In this document: positions 35,447 to 47,400 of the stretch, piece after piece | Layout of the letters: each line of letters starts with the position of its first letter | Numbering within the stretch: the stretch's first letter is position 1 | NCBI RefSeq assembly: GCF_000003815.2 | Contig: NC_049991.1 | Location: 14,926,154-14,990,153, forward strand | Reading direction: 5' to 3' | Length of the DNA stretch: 64,000 bases | Origin: Branchiostoma floridae | Lineage: Eukaryota > Chordata > Leptocardii > Amphioxiformes > Branchiostomatidae | Translations under genes and position numbers: made by a program | Notes under the pieces: model-generated | What the model was told of the DNA's origin: nothing | What the model saw: the letters and a program-made list of their open reading frames with translations, nothing else | Databases searched by the model: none

Positions 35447-38400
35447 ATGGATGAGTTCCGTCGGCTGTACCTGCAGCTGTGTAAGGACCACGACACCGAA
35501 CCTCAGGAGTCGGTACTGCAGCAGGTCAAGGAGCTGGGGTCGTCCCCGAAACATGGGCCCAGCAGACTGGATCTTTCCACTATCAGGTGCGAGAGCACTT
35601 ACCTGAACTCTAAACTCATGGGCCCAGTAAACGGGATCTGTTTAACTATAACTAGTATCAATTAGGAACAAGAGCACTAACCCTAACCCCCAAACATGGG
35701 TCAATGAGTATTTTTATTCTAGACCTTCCACTGCCTGCCTTATATAATGTGTGATGATTGTAAAGTTTGTGACGGATACCCGAAAACAATTAGAATTTAC
35801 TACAAATAGTGCAAGATTATACATGTTCTACTAGTATGACATGTACTTGTAACTTAATATGCATCATTATATGTTTTTCACTCAACATGTGTGTTGTTTC
35901 TGTAGCCTCCATGTGGACACGTGTGCAGTCCTGGGGAAGGCCTTGTCGACTGACCGGTCCTTCTCTGAGATCAGACTTGCTGACTGTATGCTGAATGAGG
36001 AAGGTACTACTACATGTACTTGTTAGAAATTACAACCCAGTGCCATAAATTTCTCTTTGGAAATTCCTTCACCATTATTATTGTGTATGACATTTTCATC
36101 CTTCAAGCTAAAAATTCAGAATCTCATGGAAGTCCGCTGTTTCTTTTCTCAGGTGCCAAATTGCTACTACATGGTTTGTGTTCTAACACAATGGTCAAGA
36201 ACCTGGACCTCAAGGTATGTTGTTGCTGTGCATAGTGACACATAGGTCAGCAATTTCCTTGCTTACAGTTACTGTAGCAGAGTATATGTTTCCGGGGGAA
36301 AGGTTGCTAGCCCTCAATGTACCAGGGTATGTACAATTTAGTTTTTGTTTTATCAACTTCAAACTGCATTTGGATATTGTTTACTCACCGTATAAAGTGC
36401 ACAAAGAGATTGTTTGCAATTTTACAGCATGCATTTATTTTGATAGATAGGAAAATTTATATTCATGTACAGTGGAAAAGAGCACAGTCTTTTGAAACGT
36501 GATTTTGTAATACAAAAATGTAACAAGAAGTATTTTCCCACAGCTGTATCCTGTTTATGTAAAGGTTGTACAGACACATGTTTACCTAGTTAATGGTTTG
36601 TGTCATGTTTTTCAGGGGAACAACTTGAGAGGTGTGGGTGCAGAGTCCATCGGAAAACTGTTGAAGTTTAACAAATCCCTAAGAAGGTCAGTGGACATGG
36701 AAGATGGTAGTGATTAGAATCGGATATGTGTTGGCAAATCATATGTTTTAATCAAGCCTTGCATTTGTAGAGGTTAGTCATCAATAACTGAAAACAAACT
36801 AACATAAAAGTACATATTACAAAGTACTTGTACAAAGTACATCCAATTTGGAAACATCACAACAATACTAGTACAATGTATTGCATTGCAACTTTAAAAT
36901 GAGAAGTCAATTTATACACAAGGTCACAGTTTACTGGATCTAGAAGGTCCACTGGGTCAATTTTTTTGCATGACTGTGTACGATTTGCCCTTTTCTTCTG
37001 TTTTTGTTTAAAAAATATAATATTTATATATCCATCAATTTTATGTAAGGATCTTCAGTTTTTGGCTAGACTAGTTTAAGGTGATTTCCGTCCCAATAGG
37101 AACCTTTCTGTCTTGGGACACCGAGGGACGTGTCCTGTAGACAGCCAGCCCTTTAGTACTGACTATCCAAAAGCCCAAGGGAAATTATGTTACTATAATG
37201 TATTGGGTTTTAATTGCTGCTATCAATGTGTTTAATGTTGAGGTCATTGAAGTGTCCTTGTGGATTTGCTAATGTGTGAGATGTGGGGTAAACTGCCTAA
37301 GGGCATCTTGCTGCTATAGAATATGTTGGGGCTTGAAATTCATAAGCAGAATGTTAATGAAACCTTACTGCCACTCTTCAAAGCTTGAATAAAAAACTCT
37401 ATTTCTGACTTTAAAATTTTTAAACAAGTTAGAGACAACAAAGAAGGGTTTATTTTTTCCTTACACTTTTCTTGTGTCTACTATCATGCAAACATGTAGC
37501 AGTGTTGAATATCATAATTTCATGTTCTGAAAGTGAGACATTCTGCACTTTCAGAACATGAAATGATACTCAACAGTGTTGGTTAGTTCAACAGTGTTAG
37601 TTCCATTGACATTTTTTTGTCTGAATGCACCCTCCTTGTCCCACAGTGTGTGTCTGGAGTGGAACTCCCTGGGCATGTTTGCCAGTTCCTTCACCATCCT
37701 GTGTGAGGGTCTGGGTGCTAACCACACGCTGCAGGTGTTGGACCTCAGGAACAACCAGATCACTCATGACGAGGCTGCCGAGATCGCAGCAGCTCTCAGG
37801 AAGAACCAAACTCTCAGGACATTAGGTGGGTATAGTGGACTGTACCTCTAGCTGGTTTCTTGTCCAAGACGTTTGTGTTAGACTTGGTAGGCTAGTATCT
37901 CTGTTCATAAACTGGACAGGTAAAATTATAATCATTAGCTTTTTGTAGGCCTTTGCCAAGGTAAAGAAATAGTTATGTGATCAGTCCCCTAGCAGCTTGT
38001 ATTTAAACTGCAGATTACAATCATTTATGGAGACAACTTAAGCATTTCTACTATGGTATTCTGAGATTTGTAATCTACAAGTGCCATCTTAAGTTTCAGA
38101 ATTTGACACTAACATATGACAATCACATTTATATATTTTCTGTGACATCTATACTCTATACTTTCCATTCCCAAAAGCTGCGTGGCCGAGCCCGGTTTGG
38201 AAATGTGATGTAGGCCTTAAAGCAGGATTTGTGTTCCCTTTTCCAGACTTGAGGTGGAACAATGCAGGGATAGTTGGAGGGAGGGAGCTGTTGTCTTCCC
38301 TCCAGCAGAACAAAACCCTGACTAAGATGGAGCTCAGTGGCAACAACGTGCCTGCAGACACCATCAAGGCTATAGGTAAAGATAACACTCCATCTGAGCC

Positions 38401-41400
38401 AAAGGGTGGTGATTTGCCATACTATTAAGTTGTCTTCTGTGTACATGTACTTCTTTACCTTTGACGGCAATTATTGGTGCTCCCTGATATGTAATATTTG
38501 ATTCCTGTTATTGTCCTTATTTTGGAGGGGGGGGGGGGGTACTATAATTAAGGAATATCCTCGTGCAACTTGTTTCTGGGCTGTTTTTAACCGCTCAAAG
38601 TATCAAATTATGATGTAAATGTGAGAATACAGTGCAGTAGATGTCAATATCATGCAGATTGCCTTATTCAGAATATTTCCACTTTGACGCTGTAATATTG
38701 CTTAGGTTGCCTTTAATTGTTAAGGATTTTCAAAAGAGTCCAGCTCCAAAAAATATACATTTTCTATTGTTTCATGTTTCAGAACAAGCCCTGTCCACCA
38801 ACGCTGACCGTATCCTGATGACCAGTGAGTACCAGGACAGGACCCGCATGCTGACCAACGAGATAGACAGCATCAAGAAGGACAGATCCCTGCAGGTGTG
38901 TGGGCTGAAGGCTGAAATCTGTTACCACACTACTTAGGTTTTACATCTGATTCAGTGCGCAGAGAAAGGGAAGTTGTTTCTATCATCCATGACTACGTGT
39001 AAAATATTCCATGTATTTGTGGCTATCTGTCTCCAAAAATGGTGACAAAAGTATCATTAAAGAAAGAAAACAATCAACTACATTGTGCAATATGAAAAGG
39101 TTCTATTCACTAGCTAAAAATGCTTGATACTGTAAATGCCTCTAAGTTCAAGGTCATTTGATTTTGCAGTAGGCAGAAATGGTCAGGAGTGTTCCCAGTG
39201 GTTTTCAGTTTGTGGGCAAATGACTCGGATCGGGGGAGCTAAGGTGTACAGAAGAGAAAACAGGCATTTTTGCAATAGTGGGGCTACCATAAAAGCCACA
39301 AACATTAAACCATGATGAAAATTTCAGCATTTACAGTGTATCAGTCATCAGTGATATGTCTCGTGGGATTTGGCTGTCTTCTCGGTATTAATGCCCATCT
39401 ACAATGATTAACATGTAGGATCCGTCCCTGTAGACTCGGAGTGTCAGGCTCAGTAAGAACATCCATCTGTAGTACCACATGGGCATAAATCATTCATGGG
39501 CGCTGCTAGCCTGTAAGCCACCTGGGGACGGATCCAGGTGTTAAGGTAGTGTTTATAGACTGGCTCCCTAGAGGCCTGTAAGTCTGCATATTGTGGTTGT
39601 GTACTAAGCTGACTCAATAGTGAATGTTTGACACTTGTGCCTTGCTTGGTTTGATCTCTCTCTGTCTATTTCATGCCTAGAAAAATAAGCTATACCAGGG
39701 AGGCAGGTTTCTAACCAAAATCCATATTTAGTTTTGGTTAAAAACCTGGTGAACAACAGATTGCGTTCAGTCACCGATGAATGGTAGTGCTAGTGGATGC
39801 TGTCTAAAATGTCTGATCGTTTCCAAAATCAATCAGTTACTTTTTTAGTAAACGTTATGTTGCATAAACCAGGGAGTCATCATGACAGCTTACCGAGGCA
39901 GCCGCTCTAAACATGTGAGTTTAACTGGTTTTGATAGTTGCTTATTGTATTGAGAGGGGCCTAAGAAAGGGTTGTGGATAACAGGTAAGCACATTGTACA
40001 GTTGAACGATGAGTATGAAGAGAGTTAACGTTGTTGATCCAGTGTCTTGGTCCACATTCTTCTGGTATGTTATGAGGAGAAGGTATCTGTTAAAACAGGT
40101 AAGAAGATGTGATATGTTTTGTGGCACATGCTAGCTATAAATTGCAGAATTGCAGCTTGTGTTCTAAGTCCCAGTAGTTCCTGCCCTGTGAAACAAGGGA
40201 GCTGCTGCCATGGAGAAGTGGACACATGTAGATGGCTGTCTCCAAGACCTGTCCTAGGATGGATATTTTCTTGTTGGGAGAGACAAAGATTTCACCCTGT
40301 CCATTCAGAGTATCCAAATCCATGACTGATAAAAATGAATTCAATTTTCTGTAATCTTAAAATAACAGATTCAACAAATTGAATAAAAACCAACGGCATG
40401 CACTCTCAAACAATGAGTGGGAGTGAAAATATTTAATGCCTGAGTGTACATAAGTTGGAAACGGCTGTTATTGCCCTGCATACTAGCCTGGGGTACCATC
40501 CATTTTTTTCTGGGGCTTCTTGAACTTGCTGCCACAAAAAAATCAGGGCAGCAAGTGCAAGGAGCCCCTCTAGAAATCGGACAGCTATAGCTAGATACAG
40601 GCAGGATGCTTAAAGCTGACAGTACATTTTGTATCTGCTACCTGTGTTGTGCAGGTCAGTGACCTGTTGGACAGGATAGACCAGCAGAATGAGAATATGT
40701 CTAAGACACAACGCTCGTCGGCGCACAAGATTGGACGCCTGCAAGAAGCCCTGGAGGAGAGGAAGTCTAACTTCAATTCTCTGGCTGCCAAGTACGTTTT
40801 CTTTGTGTTGCAGAAATCATTGTGTTCTTAATGTGTATGGAGCATAATTTCTTAATCATATGTAACAATTTTTTCATGTCCAAAATGTTTGGATTTGAAC
40901 AATTCGTATGACTTTACATGGTTTTATGTCACAGTCATTAACAAAGTATTTTCATGTACCTTTCAAGCAGTTACAAATTCCAGATTCTTATACTGCCCTG
41001 GGAGTTGCCAAAAATATTTTTCAACATTTATATATTATCTGCTTTTCTCAACATTTCTGGCATCACAAATCATCGGCTTCTGTCCTATTTTCACAACAAT
41101 TCATCTGACATAGACTTCCGCAATAAGAAAATCATAATCTCTTTCAACAGATTGAAAATGACAGAAGCAGCCCTGGCATTGGCTGAGCAGAAGTCACATG
41201 ATCTGGGGGAGCTGCTGACCAAGTCACGACAGGAGAACAACCAGTCACAGGTGCACCATCAGGCAGAGCTCATGAAGGAAAAAGAGGTAAGAAGCTCAAC
41301 TTTGCTGAGGGAAAAAAATGAGAAAGTGTAAGCCTAAAAAATCTTAAGTCCAATTCCAGAATGATCTCTTCAGGGTAAAAGAGGTTAGTTAAAGAAATTC

Positions 41401-44400
41401 ACCCCAAAGAAGAATTCAAAGTCGCGAAAACAAAATTGGGTCCTGTGGCACCCCTATTAAGAAATTTGTACAGATTTTCAATTTTTCATTTGAATTTTCA
41501 GTCCCAAATTGTAAGAGGAGACAAATGTTTTTTTTTAAAACACCACAGATATTTTTTTTGACACTTGTGACATTGATTGAAATTTTCAGTAACAAATTGT
41601 CACACATGAATTGCTTGCATTGAGATTGAAAACAGGACTCAGAGATTTAATCACCTTCAAGCCCTAAATGTGATAGATGAAGTGTGATGAGACAGTTGAA
41701 GTGAACTTTAATGGCTGTCATGTCTGCAGGACCGTAATGCTTCTGATGCCAAGATGAGGAAGGATCTGGCAGGGGTGCACGACAGGAACCTGCAGCTGGA
41801 GTCAAAGGTCAGGGCCACAAGTCACCGTTTCATTGATTTTGTGATGCCACTTGAAGATTGTACCGGTAACTAAAATGTGATATTTGATATGATATGAAAA
41901 GAGTTGATGATCTAGTTGACGTATATGGTGGGTCTTGAGTGTTGAAGAAAAGTTCTAGTGGGAGGTAGTGGTGCGTACCGAAGCTCACATTCCGGTTCAG
42001 GTCCGGACTCGAGTCCAAAGATTCCGGTTCAGGTCCGGACTTATAAGTCCGTTTTTTTACGGTCGCTAAAGTTTCCCAATTAACGTTAGACACAAGCATA
42101 AAGCGACTTGCTCTACTGCAGCTACCCATTTGCGTATCCGGCGCCCGCCGCTGGGCCGCATGCTATCAAAATATTACCAAAGACGACTGCATCATTTTCA
42201 AAGGTGTAGAAACATCGATTTTTAATAAAAACTATCGGGAAATCACGGCAAAATTCGACATTTTCCGCTTGTTTTTTCCGCTTTCCAGAAAACCGGTTTT
42301 TGACGTTCCGGTTTTAACCGGACTTGAACCGAAAGTTATAGCAAGTCCAAGTCCGGTTCGACGAACCGGTACGCACCACTAGTGGGAGGTAAATTTCTTT
42401 CCAATCTTTTGAATCAATGTGTATGGGCCATTCTTGTAGTGATTCAGCAACAATCTTAAAGAGGATCAATATCTATTGAGTTGTGTCAATACTTCAGTCT
42501 GTGACACCTTTCACCATACATGTAGACTGAAACTTTTTATGCAGATCTTGGCATGAAGTAGACTCCCTTGCAGTCTTCGGGAAGGGCTGTTGAGGAAGGG
42601 AGTTTGCAGAAACTCGCTATCACGGCAAACTCCCTTTCTCAACAAACTCCCTTTCCTGGCACAATAGAACATAGCCAACGTTGAAAATCGCAGACCAACG
42701 CGCCCCCCCCCCCCCCGTGTAGACTATTTGACATTCAGTAGTTTCTAGCGAGGACCAATCAGATAGCTGCTGGCAGGTCACTGACATTGGGCGATAACTG
42801 CGAGCTTTTCGCACCCTTCCTTATCATGCAAATGCCGTGAACTCAAATCAAGCAGGCATTATTGTTCGTCATTTTGCACCGTGCGGGAGCTTTACTTGCT
42901 CACAAACAACTCTACATATCAGTTTAAAAAGTTTACTTTGGTGATCAAAAGGTGATGGGACTGTAGCGAGTTTTCTTGCCATTAAACTTGTTGAAATGAT
43001 GGCCTTACAGTTTATTTCCGTCTCTTTTATTACGCGCTTTTTTCATTAAATTGAATCGCAAGGCTTCGTGGCGTAGTTGACTGGTGATTGGATTTCTAAC
43101 TTTTGGACCAGAGTTCGAACCTGACGTGGTGCAATTTTTTTTACTTTTTTAAAAAGTTTTTTTCTTTGTTGAATATTTTACTATTTATCACTATGCGGTC
43201 GTACTTTTGTAACTGAAGTGTTTCGCTTCTTGTCACTCCCCAAAAATGTTGTCACCCCAAAAAAGTTGTGACTTTTAGTACGTGTCACCCTATGTTTCAG
43301 TGCTATTTCCTTGCATTCACAAAAATAAAAACAGTACGTAGTTCTACAACTTACAACTTGTACCTTGTAACAAGGTAAAGAGACGTATCTGATGACCCGG
43401 TGTACAGCGGCTGTAGTAAGTTGTCAAATATATGCGTTATGCACTCAAGTCGTGTTGTTTGCTGATTATTCAGTCCGTCCTTCTATTCTATATAACCAGC
43501 ATTCAAAGGGACCAGCTCATAAAAATACATGCTGCAAACTAAAGGAAGCCCCACAAAGATGTCCTTTGTAATGTAGTGACGGTATTTAACAGCTAGTAAT
43601 CGACGGACAATAGGTATGAAACATTCCTCCCTGACCCTCGCGTACCACCGGTCTGACGTTAATTGGTTACTCTGCATTTGAAAGAACCGGCTTCATGGGC
43701 GTTGACCTCGCTAGAAATCTACTTCATAACATTTAGAGCTAGGCCCCCCCCCCCCCAAAAAAAACAGCCCCTTCCCGAAGACTGCAAGGGAGTCTAGGCA
43801 TGAAGTAGCTATTTGGAATAGACTAAAAGCTCAATGTAGAATATATGAAATTACATGATGGACATAAATGTGCTTTTGACAAAATATTTAACATGTGGCT
43901 GGTGATGTTTACTATCTATATACAACTATGTTTTTGAAATCAACTAGATCTAATTAGACTGTGATTATAATAAAAAGATATACAACTACAACTTTGAGAT
44001 TGGAACAACGAGAAATCACCGACTGTGGTTATTGGAAACCTTGATAGATGTCATTTGATTGACAGGTGGACGAGTTAGAGAGGCGGAACCGGGCCCAGCA
44101 GGACCAGGTGTTTGAGCTGAAGGAAACTGTCGCACATCTCAACGCACAGATCAAGGTTACAAACACACAGTCTGATGGTAAGGTTTGGTGCCAACAGAAT
44201 TCTGTAGAGGACGTAAAATAAGATACAGTCAAACTTGCAAGTTTCCGGGGATTAGATTTCGCATTAACGGGAAAATGGAGTGTTTGCGGTGGTTTTGAGT
44301 TCATGGTAGCACCATCCCGCGTTGCATTTACAATTCTGTACTGTAGTCACATACTACAAATCGCCAGTCAGAAACCACTTACTGTTTACTTGGCAAAGGT

Positions 44401-47400
44401 ACTACAAAGGGACAGAATAGTCTCAGACTGGCAGATTTTCAAATACTATTAGGTAAATAGTTATGTAACCAGTCATCATGGTATATTTGTGACTTCAAGA
44501 ACAAGTGGTTACTATACCGTACTGTGTAAATCGTCAACTGAGTCAATCCTTTTATCTATTCTCACACATACAGAGAGACAACAGAGAGAACAGCAGAAGC
44601 ACAAGGATGCCATGAAGGATGCAGAACACCTCAGGCAACAGGAGGTGGATCAAACATTACAGTACAGTTTTGTATACTAAGGTTACAGAATCTTCAGCAA
44701 ATTGAAGTTGTTAGTTTCATAAATGAAGAAGGAGTAAGTCCCCAAACCCCAAATTTGATCCATATATGCATTACCTCTTTCATCTTACATTTTTGCCATA
44801 GTTATGGTTTTAGCTCTTACAACATGTAACTTCTCTTTGTAAAATGTTCCTGACATCCATGTATCTCCTCTTCCCCCTGCCAGGTGAGCAGAGTGCGGCT
44901 GGAGGCGGAGGAGACGGAGCGGGTTCTGAAGGAGCGCATACAGAAGATGGAGATGCACAGGATGGAACTGGAGGAGGTCAGAGTTATTGTCTCAACAGAG
45001 CCTAGAATCAGTGTTACTACTGTTAGGACAGCTAGTTTGGCCAATTTAAGACATTTAAAAAAAAGCACTAAACTGGCTGGAAGACATGAAGAAAAAAACG
45101 CAAAAGAAAAACGAACGCCTAAAAATGTCAATAAAACAGCTGGAGCCAAACCTCTTCTTGGAGAGTATGTTAGTACATATGTTGGTAGTATGGTGGCTAG
45201 TTTGTGGTAGCTTGGAGCCTTTGTACTTGAAGAATCATAGAAAATTGTCTTGCAGCCTAAGGCCAGAGCTGGTGCGGGTAAGTTTATATATACAAATGTA
45301 GCCACTGCAAGTATGCTGAGAAAACTAATTTGGTGACTCTAAAGGCAAAACAATTTCCAGCTGATTGTCACCTGATTGTCTTCCTCTGTGTTGCACTTGT
45401 GTCATCAAGCAGCATTTTGGTTTGTGCTATAGGAAATCAGTCGTCACAAGTCTTCCCTGGTGTCGGAGAAGTCAAAGAATGAGGAACAGTTGCAACAGGC
45501 CAAGACCAGGATCAAACATGAACAGGTACTTCTGCAACTTTCAGCTTCACTCTTGCTGTAGCTGTAGAGAAATACAAGCCTCCTCTATACAAAATTAGAG
45601 TGAGACCAATTGTACTGTATGGGGTCATATTGTGTTCAGATCCTGTCTTGTTACTTATCTTTTTCCCTTGCTGAAGGCACATTACACGTTACTTTCCTCA
45701 CTCCATGCACTTGTAAAAAATGGGTACCTGACTTCGGTTGGGGAGGTAAATGGGAGTGGAAGGGGAGGTTTGAGCTCCACTTCCCAGTACATGCACATTT
45801 TTTTGTATAATGATCAGTGCAGATAGATCAGTTCTCAACGTAAAAAAAGCTTTCTCCTTCAAGATTCAAATGTGAACATTTCCACCTGTAGCAACAGCGG
45901 GTTACCCAGCTGGAAGAGAGGCTGCGCATGGAACAGATGTCCAAGGAAGAGTTACAGGTATTGTCACAATTATTACAATTTTTACAAGAGTACCCAAGGG
46001 ACCTAGATAATCTGGTCATCTCAGACAAGCGGTCTTTTTAATGAAGAAGGAGAGTGACAAGCTGCAGAGCAAGACAGACAGTCAAGGATTTCAAAGTTCA
46101 TCTCCTTAAATCATTGACATCCATGTTCAACTTGCAAATAGAATATATGTGTACATGAAATGTTATACCTACTGATTGAAGTAAAATTGAAATGCTTCCC
46201 AAATTTAGGGGTTTTCGTCCCTATTTTATGTATTTGTTGAATGGTTGTGATCTGAAAGCATTCCTGTGATAGTAATGCATGATTTGTACAAACTTTAGCC
46301 GCCTTGTTATGGAAAAAGCTTCCTTGGATCCTTGTCAATGGTTGGTTTTGTAAGTCTGCTTGAAAATTCTTTGATGTCAGAATTGTACGACAGCTTATGG
46401 TGATTGTGACTGCGCCATTAAATTGATATTTCTGTGTCCCCAGAACCACAGCGACCACCAGTCATCACAGATCACCGAGCTCCAGACCAAGCACACGGGG
46501 GCTGTCATGGAGGTCGAGGGCCTCAAGAGGAAGATAGAGGAGATCAACCAGGTGGGCGTTTCATTTGTTTTGTATACTGTAAATGCATTTAACTTTTTGC
46601 GGGATTTACTTTGAAATTCGCATTAGCAGGAAAATGGAGTGTTTGCGGTGGTTTTAAGTTTGCGGTACTGCCATAAACTGCAGTCTCATACTATAATGGA
46701 AAATGTTCGCAGTGGTTTTTAAGTTTGCGGTGAAGTGTTCACCGCAAAAACCGCGAACTTGAAACTACCGGGTGCTGCGAACATTTTTGCATTAATATTA
46801 CTGGTACATGGTACAGGCTGAGTAAAACCAGACTGTAATGTTTGATGCACTCATGTACAGGGATGGACCCCTACCCTTCTTGATAAGTGTGGTGGGTTCT
46901 TTAACGTGCTTGAAGTTTGGCTCTCCTCAAATGCAGGACCTCCAACTTTTTATCCCATCCAGTAGGACATTCCTAGTAGTATCCATATAGTAGTATTTGA
47001 TTATACTGCTGCTGAGGTCCCTGACACAGGGGTAGGCAGCAGTCGGCTAGTCTTCACTTCCTGACCATTGAATTTATACTCAAATGTTGTGTTTTGACAG
47101 CACCTTTTAACAAAATAGTTTTCTGAAGCCCAAGGCGACTACATAAAACAACCCTTCAACTCCTGATGTGCTTTTCAGGAGCTTGCTGGGAAGAATGCGG
47201 AGAAGATGACAGCCGTGGAGAAGGTTCGACTGGAGCTGAATCAGCAGACGTCCAAACTGGAGGCTGAGAAACTTGCCAACAGCGAGCTGAACGAGAGGCT
47301 GGAGAAAGTAGAAAAACAACTCAGAGGTCAGACTTCTATTGATGTAGATGCAATGCAGGAAATTTTGTTTGACTGAGACCCAGGATTTCTGATTTAAACA

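Noticed and set aside
35141-35665. In-frame upstream extension of LRRC45 to an earlier ATG (174-codon open frame)
   Set aside because: The extra part covers a MITE and a good splice acceptor ending at 35,387. Family similarity starts exactly at MDEFRR, so 35,447 is the better start.
44817-45305. 162-codon minus-strand open frame
   Set aside because: Antisense shadow of LRRC45 exon 13 and flanking intron; the coiled-coil reading on the plus strand is clearly right.
46042-46083. Additional LRRC45 coding exon
   Set aside because: No phase-compatible acceptor and donor. Without it the length between flanking blocks equals that of human LRRC45.
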